Positions 46,008-56,101 of a stretch of 56,101 bases of DNA are shown here, piece after piece (positions within the stretch are counted from its first letter, which is position 1; each line of letters opens with the position of its first letter). Where the stretch lies: the NCBI GenBank assembly GCA_949300385.1, contig CASGDZ010000005.1, forward strand, positions 1-56,101, in the 5' to 3' direction. The notes under the pieces are model-generated. The model was not told the origin of the DNA. It did no database searches and was given only the letters and a program-made list of their open reading frames with translations. The DNA is from an uncultured Christensenella sp. GTDB lineage: Bacteria > Bacillota > Clostridia > Christensenellales > UBA1242. The position numbers and the translations under genes are program-made.

Positions 46008-46844
46008 ATGAATATTGAACGATTAAAAGATAAAATAATAATACATGACCCGCAAGATTTTAATGTAGAACAGACGCTTAATTGCGGTCAAATTTTTCGC
46101 TATCAAATAGATGACAATCATGCACAAGTTTGCTCTAAGGATAAATTTGCCGAACTTTATACATACCCAGATAGGATAGAGATAATATCGTCCGATTTAG
46201 ATTATTTCTATAACTTTTTTGATTTTGAGCGCGATTATTCTATAATAAAAAAAGAATTGACCAAAGATGAATTTTTGTTCCCTGCTGTAAAATATGGTTA
46301 TGGTATAAGGATATTAAATAATGACCCATACGAGATGATAATTAGTTTCATAATCTCTGCGAACAACAACATTGGCAGGATTAAACGCTCTATCGAATAT
46401 TTATGTAGTCATTTTGGCAAAAATATGGGCAAATATTTTGCATTTCCAACCCTTGATGAGTTAAAGTCGGTAACAATAGAAGATTATAAAAATGCGGGTT
46501 TGGGATATCGCGCTGAACAGATGTATGAAACAGTACAAACGCTAACTATTGACGCACTTGATAATCTAAAATCTGTGTCGAGAACTGAACAATTAAATTA
46601 TTTAGTTTCATTAAAAGGAATAGGCGAAAAAGTTGCAAATTGTATACTTCTGTTCGGTTTAGGTGCCAAAGATGTTTTCCCTGTTGACACATGGATAAAC
46701 AAAGTTTACAATAATCTAACAAAAAGCAATGAACATGACCGCGAAAAAATCACTCGCGAATTGACTGCTCGATACGGAAACTTATCTGGTTTTGCACAAC
46801 AATACTTTTTCTATTACTACCGCGAAAATAAGATAAAAGTATAA
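46008..46844 (+). CDS. ogg: 8-oxoguanine DNA glycosylase (Ogg1-like)
   Basis: Excises 8-oxoguanine with AP-lyase activity. 278 aa: N-terminal domain with NVEQTLNCGQIFRY, a helical core with IISFIISANNNIGRIKRSIEYL, then the helix-hairpin-helix LVSLKGIGEKVANCILLFGLG with the catalytic Lys, and VFPVDTWINK with the catalytic Asp. It matches clostridial Ogg1-type enzymes. A GTG at 46002 overlapping the rsmD stop codon is an alternative start. Pairing with rsmD suggests one transcript. Confidence 0.93.
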   Translation: MNIERLKDKIIIHDPQDFNVEQTLNCGQIFRYQIDDNHAQVCSKDKFAELYTYPDRIEIISSDLDYFYNFFDFERDYSIIKKELTKDEFLFPAVKYGYGIRILNNDPYEMIISFIISANNNIGRIKRSIEYLCSHFGKNMGKYFAFPTLDELKSVTIEDYKNAGLGYRAEQMYETVQTLTIDALDNLKSVSRTEQLNYLVSLKGIGEKVANCILLFGLGAKDVFPVDTWINKVYNNLTKSNEHDREKITRELTARYGNLSGFAQQYFFYYYRENKIKV

Positions 46845-47059
46845 TTTGTTGAATTTAATAATGGGGGCAACTAATTTGTAAAATAACTTGTCAACCTTGT
46901 ATTTAATAGTATATAATAATATAAATAAGATTTATTCATTATAATCATAAGCGACCCATAGGTGATATAGTGTGTATATCAGATGCATGAACAATAAATA
47001 AAAACGATACATTAATCAGTTTATAATAATCTATGTTAATTTGTTCAAAGGAGAAAATT
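46845..47059. other. Intergenic region with possible leader structure
   Basis: 215 bp. Two TATAAT-like boxes (near 46914 and 46941) and a small hairpin GATATA/TATATC (near 46963-46980). A TATAAT at 47022 lies 5 nt before an in-frame ATG at 47033, nine codons upstream of the Shine-Dalgarno-backed start of the next gene. Confidence 0.4.
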
Positions 47060-47419
47060 ATGTTTTGTAATCAATGTGGGGAAGAAAATAGGAACGATAG
47101 AAAATTTTGCTCTAATTGTGGTGCACCTTTGCGCGATTATACTAAACCAAGAGAAAATTTAATAATGCCTGAAGATGTATTAGAAGCAGAGAAAATTCAA
47201 AAGAAGATAAAAAAAGCGAACAAAATCTTTAATATTATTTTGGGAATAATGTTATTTTGTGGAATAGTATTTTTGCTTACGACATTTTTTGTTGAAAAGG
47301 ACTTACAACTCGCTTTTTCGATTACTAGTTTGTCGTGTTTAATAGTATATATAATCATTGCTACAATAAAAATGTCGTATAATAAAAAACATAAGGTTGA
47401 GAATGAAACGCTCAAGTAG
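47060..47419 (+). CDS. Zinc-ribbon membrane protein
   Basis: 119 aa. The N-terminus MFCNQCGEENRNDRKFCSNCG is a four-cysteine zinc ribbon, common in Firmicute membrane proteins. After a charged linker there are two membrane segments (FNIILGIMLFCGIVFLLTTFF and FSITSLSCLIVYIIIATI). AAGGAG is 8 nt before the chosen ATG. The function is unknown; the ribbon usually faces the cytoplasm. Confidence 0.8.
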   Translation: MFCNQCGEENRNDRKFCSNCGAPLRDYTKPRENLIMPEDVLEAEKIQKKIKKANKIFNIILGIMLFCGIVFLLTTFFVEKDLQLAFSITSLSCLIVYIIIATIKMSYNKKHKVENETLK

Positions 47420-47430
47420 GGCGTTTTTTA
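47407..47430 (+). terminator. Terminator overlapping the zinc-ribbon gene end
   Basis: 7-bp hairpin AACGCTC/GGGCGTT (one G-U) that includes the stop codon, then T run. Confidence 0.75.
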
Positions 47431-47450
47431 CGTGATTTTAAAAAAGGGTA

Positions 47451-47479
47451 TTGACGATTTTGAGTTTTAGTTGTATAAT
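47451..47479 (+). promoter_or_regulatory. nfeD-floA promoter
   Basis: TTGACG, 17 bp, TATAAT; the leader is ~14 nt with AGGAG. Confidence 0.85.
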
Positions 47480-47499
47480 GCAGTCAACAGGAGTTAGAT

Positions 47500-48012
47500 A
47501 TGGATTTTGCATTGATATTTACTGAGATGGGTTGGATCCCAGCAGTGTTGTTATGTGTCGGAGCGATTTTTATTATCGTTGAAGTGTTCATGCCTGGATT
47601 TGGATTTTTCGGTATATCTGGAGGAGTCTTAGTACTGGCAGGAATCATTGTCCGAATTGTAGAAGGTTTAAATGTTTTACAGAGCATTATGCTTATCCTT
47701 ATGGTTTTAGGATTCTTCCTATTATGCTTTATAATAATGGTTATAGGCGCAAAGAGTGGCATAATCAGTTCAGGGTTATTTGAGAACAAAAGTACACTAT
47801 CGAACGATTATAACAAAGCAAGCAAGGAACTAAGAAAACTTGTTGGAAGGTCGGGCAAGACAATTAGTCAATTAAATCTTGGCGGTAAGGCGAAGATTAA
47901 TGGTAAAATTTATGATGTTCAATCAATTAATTCATTCATAGAGAAAGGCGCACATATTAAAGTCGTTCAAATTAAAGATAATCAAATCATGGTGCGCAAG
48001 TGGTTTGAGTAG
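47500..48012 (+). CDS. nfeD: NfeD-family membrane protein
   Basis: 170 aa, three to four membrane segments (IPAVLLCVGAIFIIVEVFMPGFGFFGISGG is the family signature), then a C-terminal OB-fold domain (VGRSGKTISQLNLGGKAKINGKIYDVQS). It is the usual partner of flotillins and is encoded 6 bp before floA, with AGGAGG between them. A role in membrane microdomain organisation is known for the family. Confidence 0.9.
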   Translation: MDFALIFTEMGWIPAVLLCVGAIFIIVEVFMPGFGFFGISGGVLVLAGIIVRIVEGLNVLQSIMLILMVLGFFLLCFIIMVIGAKSGIISSGLFENKSTLSNDYNKASKELRKLVGRSGKTISQLNLGGKAKINGKIYDVQSINSFIEKGAHIKVVQIKDNQIMVRKWFE

Positions 48013-48018
48013 GAGGAA

Positions 48019-49053
48019 ATGATGACTAATTCAATGATTTTAGCAATTCCTGTATGGGGAATATGGTTAATTGTTCTTGCATGTGTTCTTGCTTTACTCA
48101 TAGGGCTGTTATTTTTAGTACCAACAAATGTTTGGTTTAGAGCACTTGTATCGGGTGCACATGTGTCAATGTTCCGTTTAATAGGAATGAAAATGCGAAA
48201 GGTTGACTATAAAAAACTTGTAAATATCTATATAGTTTCGCAAAAGGCGGGTCTTGATATTCCTATTGTAGAATTAGAGACTCATCTTATGGCAGGCGGA
48301 GATATTGAGAAAGTCGTTGACGCGCTCATTGCTGCGCATAGTGCTAAAATGGATTTAACATTAGAGCAGGCTAAAGCGATAGATTTGGCAGGTAGAGATG
48401 TTGTCGAAGCGGTTAAAACAAGTGTCACTCCACGAGTTATAAAAACTGGTTGGATAGAAGCTGTGGCTAAAAACGGAATTCAAGTAAAGGCAATGGCGCA
48501 AGTCACTATACGTGCTAGACTAGATAAACAAATAGGTATGGCAGACACTGAGACTATTTTGGCGCGTGTAGGAGAAGGGGTAGTTACAGCTATCGGTAAA
48601 TCAAACTCACATTTAGATATCATGGCCGATCCGTCAATAATTTCAAAAACTATTTTGCAGGACAATCTCGATAAACAAACTGCTTACGAAATTGTATCTA
48701 TTGATATTTGCGATGTAGATATAGGTCAAAATATTGGCGCAAAATTAAAAATAGAGGATGCAGAAGCTAAAAAGAAGATAAGTCAGGCAGCAGCTGAAGA
48801 AAGAAAAGCACAGGCAATTGCGCTTGAACAAGAAATGAAAGCAAAGACTCAAGAAATGAAGGCAATAGTCCTTGCCGCTGAAAGTAAAGTGCATGAAGCG
48901 ATGGCTACTGCTATGAAAAATGGAAAGTTTGGCGTTATGGATTACTATAAGTTGCAAAATATGGTGGCGGACACTAATATGCGCAATTCTATCAGCAATG
49001 CGAAAGATAAAGATGATAAATCTAATGGTAATGGTCGTCCAAATATGGACTAA
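48019..49053 (+). CDS. floA: Flotillin-like protein FloA
   Basis: 344 aa. N-terminal membrane hairpin (PVWGIWLIVLACVLALLIGLLFLVP), then the SPFH-type body with VSQKAGLDIPIVELETHLMAGGDIEKVVDALIAAH, ATVTIRAR-like AQVTIRARLDKQIGMADTETILARVGEG, and a C-terminal Glu/Ala-rich coiled coil. It scaffolds functional membrane microdomains. Two consecutive ATG codons (48019 and 48022) follow AGGAGG; either may be used. Second gene of the nfeD operon. Confidence 0.95.
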   Translation: MMTNSMILAIPVWGIWLIVLACVLALLIGLLFLVPTNVWFRALVSGAHVSMFRLIGMKMRKVDYKKLVNIYIVSQKAGLDIPIVELETHLMAGGDIEKVVDALIAAHSAKMDLTLEQAKAIDLAGRDVVEAVKTSVTPRVIKTGWIEAVAKNGIQVKAMAQVTIRARLDKQIGMADTETILARVGEGVVTAIGKSNSHLDIMADPSIISKTILQDNLDKQTAYEIVSIDICDVDIGQNIGAKLKIEDAEAKKKISQAAAEERKAQAIALEQEMKAKTQEMKAIVLAAESKVHEAMATAMKNGKFGVMDYYKLQNMVADTNMRNSISNAKDKDDKSNGNGRPNMD

Positions 49054-49079
49054 TAAAGTTTAAGGGTTAAGGATAACTT

Positions 49080-49529
49080 ATGTCTAATATGGAAATTTTC
49101 ATCATAATATGTGCATGTTTAATTCCAATCGTGGCATTGGTTATCCTTTTTCCTAAAATAAGATTAAAAAAGAAAGAAAAAAAAGTTAAAACCGAACCTA
49201 AACAAACAGAGATAGAGAAATATGTGCCAGAAACAAAAATAGTTGAAGAACCTAAAATTCAAACAAAAAATGAAGATATAAAGTACGACCCTAGCGAATT
49301 TAAAGATTATTTAAAACAAAAAAAATCTAAAATCGATACTCCTACCAAAAAAGAACTTCCTGACGATTTTATAGATTTTAGTTCAAGATTTACTAGAGAT
49401 AATAATTTAAGAATGCAAAAATCCACTAAAAAAGATAGCATTGCTAGCGAAATTAAGTCTTTAAGCCCAGAATTAAAAGCATTATTGTTATCTGGCGCGT
49501 TAGACAAAAAAGATTTTGACGAAGAGTGA
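49080..49529 (+). CDS. Unknown single-pass membrane protein after floA
   Basis: 149 aa. One membrane segment (IFIIICACLIPIVALVILF), then a Lys/Glu/Pro-rich disordered cytoplasmic part and a short conserved-looking C-terminus (SEIKSLSPELKALLLSGALDKKDF). AAGGAT lies 7 nt before the ATG, 26 bp after floA, so it is probably co-transcribed and may work with the flotillin. Family not recognised. Confidence 0.75.
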   Translation: MSNMEIFIIICACLIPIVALVILFPKIRLKKKEKKVKTEPKQTEIEKYVPETKIVEEPKIQTKNEDIKYDPSEFKDYLKQKKSKIDTPTKKELPDDFIDFSSRFTRDNNLRMQKSTKKDSIASEIKSLSPELKALLLSGALDKKDFDEE

Positions 49530-49545
49530 AATTTCACTCTTTTTT
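49522..49545 (+). terminator. nfeD-floA operon terminator
   Basis: Palindrome AAGAGTGAAA/TTTCACTCTT overlapping the stop codon, then T run. Confidence 0.85.
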
Positions 49546-49690
49546 CATTATTAATTTTATTATAAAGGTATATTATATATTTTTATGATGAAAATTACGG
49601 CTATTTTTACATTGTGATAATTAATTTTTTACTAAAAATAAATAAATTAAAAAAAATTTAAAAATTTTATAAAAAATTTATTAAAAATGC

Positions 49691-49719
49691 TTGCATTTAT
49701 TTTTTACATGTGCTAATAT
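49691..49719 (+). promoter_or_regulatory. rRNA promoter P1
   Basis: TTGCAT, 17 bp, TAATAT with an extended TGC. The transcript would begin at or next to a CGGTCA/TGACCG hairpin (49726-49744). Confidence 0.65.
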
Positions 49720-49764
49720 AACTCACGGTCACATCAGATGACCGCAATAATTAACACTTTAATA

Positions 49765-49774
49765 TTTGTCGAAA
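49765..49774 (+). promoter_or_regulatory. Candidate Spo0A box between the rRNA promoters
   Basis: TTTGTCGAAA, an exact match to the 0A-box pattern, 55 bp upstream of the P2 -35 box. Confidence 0.45.
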
Positions 49775-49829
49775 ATTTTAAGATTTTGAAAAAATTTTAA
49801 AAATTTATAAAAAAAGTTTGAAAAAACTG

Positions 49830-49858
49830 TTGACAAAAATATTATAGTATGTTATTAT
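49830..49858 (+). promoter_or_regulatory. rRNA promoter P2
   Basis: TTGACA (49830-49835), 17 bp, TATTAT (49853-49858) with an extended TGT. It lies ~205 bp before the mature 23S end. Confidence 0.85.
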
Positions 49859-50068
49859 TACAATGCAACTACCGCGGGGAAACAATAAATTTACTTGCGA
49901 GTTGCCTGTATAATAGTAACTTTTGTTACTTAAATTATACAGATTGAGAACAATGACAACTGCATATTTTGATAAAATACAAATACGAGAAGTAATTGCA
50001 CTTAGCAATTTATTTCAATTTCATTTGTAATTTTGCCAAAGAACATTAATCAAAGGAACAAAAAGACG
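49859..50068 (+). other. Pre-23S leader with processing stem
   Basis: The leader begins with a GCAACT/AGTTGC hairpin (49865-49905), then a 15-bp hairpin CTGTATAAT AGTAAC/GTTACT TAA ATTATACAG (49906-49942). Bases 49948-49970 are perfectly complementary over 23 nt to 53044-53066 beyond the 23S 3' end, and AATTTTGCC lower down pairs with GGCAAAATT at 53022-53030, together forming the processing stalk of precursor 23S rRNA. Confidence 0.8.
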
Positions 50069-52993
<2,925 letters not shown>

Positions 52994-53098
52994 ACCTTCC
53001 TTTTGAGAAATGAATTCTTTAAGGCAAAATTATATCGTATTAAAAAATATGCAGTTGTCATTGTTCTAAACTAACGATAGTTAGTGTTCAATGAACCA

Positions 53099-53216
53099 TG
53101 ATGGTGATTATTGCTGAGAGGTTCCACTTGTTCCCATTCCGAACACAAAAGTTAAGCTCTCACGCGTCGACGATATTTGGCTGGAGACGGCCCGAGAAAA
53201 TAGATCGTTGCCATCA
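53099..53216 (+). rRNA. 5S ribosomal RNA
   Basis: About 118 nt with GATGG/CCATC closing helix, the conserved CCATTCCGAACACAAAAGTTAAG (loop B and helix III area) and the CGTTGCCATC 3' end. It follows 23S by ~105 bp in the same transcript. End positions are accurate to one or two bases. Confidence 0.95.
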
Positions 53217-53223
53217 ACCTATT

Positions 53224-53252
53224 AAACTCTGCTAATCAGCAGAGTTTTTTTA
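53224..53252 (+). terminator. rRNA operon terminator
   Basis: 10-bp hairpin AAACTCTGCT/AGCAGAGTTT, loop AATC, T run. Confidence 0.92.
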
Positions 53253-53351
53253 TTGCAGTTTTAAATAAATTGAAAAATTATATATAAATGGTTTAATAAA
53301 ATTGTTTAAAATAATTATAAGTGCAATTTAAACTTTTAAATTAAACTAGTA

Positions 53352-53379
53352 TTGACAAATTCTATAATTATGATATAAT
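53352..53379 (+). promoter_or_regulatory. Promoter of the 53407 gene
   Basis: TTGACA, 16 bp, TATAAT. Confidence 0.75.
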
Positions 53380-53406
53380 TTGTTACCAACGGAGAAATAC
53401 AAAATT

Positions 53407-53817
53407 ATGAAAATCAAACAATTAATAATTTTAGATGGAGAAAGTGATGAGAAGGCACATATATCTATTACTAAAGATATTGACGATATTAATACATTAG
53501 TAGAATTAACGATAGATAAATTTAATAAAGAAGATGAGAATAGAGAAATTGTTGCATGTTATAAAGATTTTACTTTTTTAGATGCAGTTCAATTATTATT
53601 AGGCATTGATATAATACATAATAACAAATATAAAATGTTTGATTATAATAAAATTTTATCATATTTAAAAAGTCGTCAGCAATCTATTACTATAGATTCA
53701 AATGGTACATTGGGCTTTTATGATAAAAAATATGGAATATTTACATGGATGACATATGATTTATCCAAATTTTTAGAATATATAGAAAATTTATATAATA
53801 ACCAATATACATTGTAG
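53407..53817 (+). CDS. Unknown 136-aa protein
   Basis: Starts IKQLIILDGESDEKAHISI after the initial Met-Lys; soluble, acidic, with alternating beta and alpha pattern (FTFLDAVQLLLGIDII; GTLGFYDKKYGIFTWM). It has no recognised motif. GGAGA is 12 nt before the ATG, rather far. The A+T content is higher than that of housekeeping genes nearby. It precedes a small coiled-coil gene by 11 bp; together they look like an accessory two-gene operon between rRNA and rsmI. Confidence 0.65.
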   Translation: MKIKQLIILDGESDEKAHISITKDIDDINTLVELTIDKFNKEDENREIVACYKDFTFLDAVQLLLGIDIIHNNKYKMFDYNKILSYLKSRQQSITIDSNGTLGFYDKKYGIFTWMTYDLSKFLEYIENLYNNQYTL

Positions 53818-53828
53818 TGGAGATAAAA

Positions 53829-54047
53829 ATGAAAAATATAGAATACACTTATGATAATTTTGTAGAGAGAAAAAACGAATTAATTGAATTAGAAAGAAGT
53901 TTAAAAGAAGAATTAAAACATAATAATAAATATACTGTAAAAAAATATTTTTATTTAAAATTAAAAGAAGTACAAAGCGATTTATTATCAATAACAAATA
54001 AAATAAGACAAATGCGCAAGCAATTTTGTATAAAAAAAGAGCAATAA
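53829..54047 (+). CDS. Unknown 72-aa coiled-coil protein
   Basis: Basic, fully helical (YDNFVERKNELIELERSLKE; LKLKEVQSDLLSITNKIRQM). GGAGAT lies 5-6 nt before the ATG; a GTG 12 nt upstream is in frame but covers the Shine-Dalgarno. Eleven bp after the previous gene. It may be its binding partner; function unknown. Confidence 0.6.
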   Translation: MKNIEYTYDNFVERKNELIELERSLKEELKHNNKYTVKKYFYLKLKEVQSDLLSITNKIRQMRKQFCIKKEQ

Positions 54048-54078
54048 CTATGACTAAAATAATATTCTTAACTCAAAT

Positions 54079-54119
54079 AAATGAACTTTACTTAATGCGT
54101 ATTGTTCATTTTTTTTTAT
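54079..54119 (+). terminator. Terminator after the 53829 gene
   Basis: AAATGAAC/GTTCATTT with a small inner stem (AAT/ATT), nine T. Confidence 0.8.
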
Positions 54120-54189
54120 TTTGTTAGTTTATAAATATTAAACTTCAATCACGTTAGTAATAATATAATAGTATAATTGAAAATATCAT

Positions 54190-54226
54190 AATAAAAAAGA
54201 AACTATGTATTTAAAGTAAGTTCCTT
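54190..54226 (-). terminator. rsmI terminator
   Basis: Minus strand AAGGAAC/GTTTCTT (one G-U), loop ~16 nt, then TTTTTTATT. Confidence 0.6.
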
Positions 54227-54268
54227 TTTATTTTAATTTCAAATCTAATAAAACAAAATTACTATCTA

Positions 54269-55078
54269 TTATTTGTTTTTATTTTTTTCATATAAATTGT
54301 AAATATATGATTTAGCAATATTGTATTTTTGCTTTAAAATTTTGATTGCATCATTTTTGGCATTGTCGCACAATAGCGTTATTAGTTCTTCATATAATTC
54401 ACTATCAGTTGGTCGATTCGTTGGTATTTTTTCACTATCTTTTATAACAATGGCATATTCACCTTTGGGATTTGTGAGAGTGTATGGCAATGTTACAATT
54501 TCAGTGCTCTCATGTAACTTTGTTATCTCACTAACTATTGCAACTTGTACTTCTCCTAATGCTTTAAAAATTGCCTCTAAATCTTTATTTATATTGTATT
54601 TTGAAGAATATAATATTTTAGTGCCATTAAATTTTGATATTTCTTCGAGTTGGGCTTTTAACTCTTTATTTTTTTCACTTAAAAAACCGAAAAAAGCAAA
54701 TTTTGTCGCGTCAAATCCAGATAAAATGAGTGCGCATAAACCTGCGTTTGCTCCAGGTATGATTGTATATTTTATATTTTCTTTGTGTAAACGGGCGGTT
54801 AGTACAGCTCCCGGGTCATTTATTATTGGCATACCTGCGTCGCTTATAATTGCTACATTTTTGCCTTCTTTTAATAGAGCAATTATACCTTCTGAGCTAT
54901 TTTTTTCATTAAATTTGTGGTAAGCAATAGTTTTGGCATGAATATCATAGTGGTCAAGCAAAATTTTGCTATGACGCGTATCTTCGCACGCAATAATATC
55001 GCACGATTTTAAAACTGAAATCGCACGAAAACTAATATCATCTAAATTGCCAATAGGAGTAGAAACAAAATATAACAT
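54269..55078 (-). CDS. rsmI: 16S rRNA (cytidine(1402)-2'-O)-methyltransferase
   Basis: SAM-dependent 2'-O-methylation of C1402. 269 aa, tetrapyrrole-methylase fold: LYFVSTPIGNLDDISFRAI, ACEDTRHSKILLDHY, the NVAIISDAGMPIINDPG loop, YTIIPGANAGLCALILSG, FFGFLSEKNKEL and the C-terminal NPKGEYAIVI. AGAGGT is 5 nt before the ATG. It neighbours trmN6 on the same strand, as in Bacillus yabB-yazA-yabC order; yazA is missing here. Confidence 0.95.
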   Translation of the reverse strand: MLYFVSTPIGNLDDISFRAISVLKSCDIIACEDTRHSKILLDHYDIHAKTIAYHKFNEKNSSEGIIALLKEGKNVAIISDAGMPIINDPGAVLTARLHKENIKYTIIPGANAGLCALILSGFDATKFAFFGFLSEKNKELKAQLEEISKFNGTKILYSSKYNINKDLEAIFKALGEVQVAIVSEITKLHESTEIVTLPYTLTNPKGEYAIVIKDSEKIPTNRPTDSELYEELITLLCDNAKNDAIKILKQKYNIAKSYIYNLYEKNKNK

Positions 55079-55238
55079 AAAACCTCTACAATTATTTTAT
55101 CATTATGATAGGATATTGTAAAGCAATTAATTATTTAGAAAAACTAAATCAATAAGCAAATTATTAAAATACACATAATATTTTTATAATAAGAGTCTTA
55201 TACAATATTTATAATATGAGTTAATGTATAGTCAATGT

Positions 55239-55310
55239 AAAAACAAAAAAGGAAAGTTATTTTTATGAACGAATTATAGTCATTTTATATTAAACTATCC
55301 TTTTGTTTCG
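55239..55310 (-). terminator. Possible trmN6 terminator
   Basis: Long imperfect inverted repeat between AACAAAAAAGGAAAGTT and AACTATCCTTTTGTTT, with T-rich tail on the minus strand. Bulges reduce the confidence. Confidence 0.45.
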
Positions 55311-55331
55311 TGATAAAAGATTTTAAAATAA

Positions 55332-56000
55332 TTAATTTTTCATAATTCGAACACCAGATTTTGCGCCTTTAACTGCTTCAATGAGTATTAAGTAAGCATC
55401 TTTTTCGCCGTTGAAGATAAACTTCATTTGTTTTATTTCCATATTATATTTATTGCATAATACGGCTAGTTCGGTAGTTCGTGACGCAAGATGTACCATG
55501 TATAAACGACCTTTATCTTTAAGTAGTTCGCTAGATTTTTTTATGATATCTTCTAAAGTTGATTCAATTTCGTGCCTAGCAAGGGCAATTTCGCGCTTTT
55601 CATTAATTAAACTATTATCGTTCACTTTTTGATAGGGTGGATTGCAAATTATAACATCTATAGGTTTAGAAAAATCTGATAATTTTAAATCTTTCAAATT
55701 GCAATTAAAAACCTTACTTCTGCGTTTAAAATTGTTAAATTTGATGTTTTCATCAATAATTTCGCACATTTCTGGTTGTATTTCATTAAAGTATAAATGA
55801 TTAAAATTACATAATGAATATACATAAAAACTTATTACACCACTACCAGCACAAAGTTCCAACACATCATCACTATGTTTTATATTGCAAAATTTCGCAA
55901 GCAGTATAGCGTCTTGCGTAAATTTATAATAATTGTCACTTTGGTAAATTGCGATACCATTATCAAAGTGTTCTAGTTTAAAGTTATCAATTTTTTTCAT
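55332..56000 (-). CDS. trmN6: tRNA1(Val) (adenine(37)-N6)-methyltransferase-like protein
   Basis: 222 aa. QSDNYYKFTQDAILLAKF start, SAM motif VLELCAGSGVISFYVYSL, catalytic IICNPPYQ, then the family ending LILIEAVKGAKSGVRIM. It methylates N6 of adenine in tRNA or a similar substrate (Bacillus YabB group). The start at 56000 is chosen by the KKIDNFKLEHFDNG beginning; TATTTT is 6 nt upstream, again with no Shine-Dalgarno. An ATG two codons upstream is an alternative. It lies next to rsmI. Confidence 0.9.
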   Translation of the reverse strand: MKKIDNFKLEHFDNGIAIYQSDNYYKFTQDAILLAKFCNIKHSDDVLELCAGSGVISFYVYSLCNFNHLYFNEIQPEMCEIIDENIKFNNFKRRSKVFNCNLKDLKLSDFSKPIDVIICNPPYQKVNDNSLINEKREIALARHEIESTLEDIIKKSSELLKDKGRLYMVHLASRTTELAVLCNKYNMEIKQMKFIFNGEKDAYLILIEAVKGAKSGVRIMKN

Positions 56001-56036
56001 AGGCATAAAATAAATTAAGGTTAGGAGCAATTTACT

Positions 56037-56101
56037 CAGGCACTACAAGAATTATTATAAGAGAAAGGTAAGAGAGTGCCTGCTAATTGCGATACCATTA
56101 T
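56037..56101. repeat. Inverted repeat and repeated 17-mer at the window end
   Basis: CAGGCACT (56037-56044) and AGTGCCTG (56075-56082) form an inverted repeat. The final 17 bases, 56085-56101, are identical to 55947-55963 within trmN6, so the end may be a contig-end duplication or a second partial copy. Confidence 0.5.

Noticed and set aside
49863..49913. 16-codon ORF at the start of the rRNA leader
   Set aside because: Its ATG is only 4 nt after the -10 box, so the transcript would start inside or after it; its bases are better explained by the GCAACT/AGTTGC hairpin.

Overview
The window is about 56 kb of AT-rich DNA from a strictly anaerobic, endospore-lineage low-GC Firmicute, most likely an uncultured Clostridia-like gut bacterium. 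The evidence is the pyruvate:ferredoxin oxidoreductase, rubrerythrin, SpoIVA, SpmA/SpmB, a Spo0A-type DNA-binding protein, RecX, MazF (EndoA type) and FloA/NfeD. The genetic code is standard and intergenic DNA is 75-85 % A+T by eye. No species can be named from the sequence alone.

Layout. 1-600: the 3' end of a large serine recombinase reads into the 3' end of a tRNA-Ser, so the window starts at the edge of an integrated element. 0.9-10.3 kb: a papain-like C92-type protein, gap, rarA, rubrerythrin, a 653-aa membrane protein, cmk and eno. 10.7-18.8 kb: one giant secreted or surface protein of 2685 aa with GLUG repeats. 18.9-26.1 kb: recX-acpS, rplM-rpsI with a structured leader, truA, and nifJ (PFOR). 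26.2-34.6 kb: tex, a stand-alone Spo0A C-terminal domain, a SipW-type secreted protein, spmA-spmB, a heavy-metal exporter, a mazF pair, and a degenerate Rho-like protein. 34.6-40.2 kb (minus strand): ileS with a peptide-attenuator leader, ung and glmM. 40.3-49.5 kb: lgt, spoIVA, lysine/threonine-rich membrane proteins, rsmD-ogg and nfeD-floA. 49.7-53.25 kb: a 23S-5S rRNA unit with its own promoters and no 16S gene. 53.4-56.1 kb: two small unknown genes, then rsmI and trmN6.

The most striking observations are regulatory. (1) ileS is preceded by a 16-codon leader ORF with six Ile codons, three in a row, then mutually exclusive 1:2, 2:3 and 3:4 RNA pairings ending in an intrinsic terminator directly before the ileS Shine-Dalgarno. 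This is a complete ribosome-mediated attenuator where a Firmicute would normally use a T-box. (2) That leader ORF and at least seven other ORFs start 6-7 nt downstream of a good -10 box with no Shine-Dalgarno, so leaderless mRNAs look common here; this also exposes a 22-codon hydrophobic micro-ORF upstream of ileS. (3) spmA and spoIVA carry matching sigma-E-type promoters, and the spmA one is again placed for a leaderless transcript. (4) Spo0A-box sequences lie upstream of the SipW-type gene, next to the Spo0A-C gene, and between the two rRNA promoters.

All function calls are by reading protein motifs; no database search was run.
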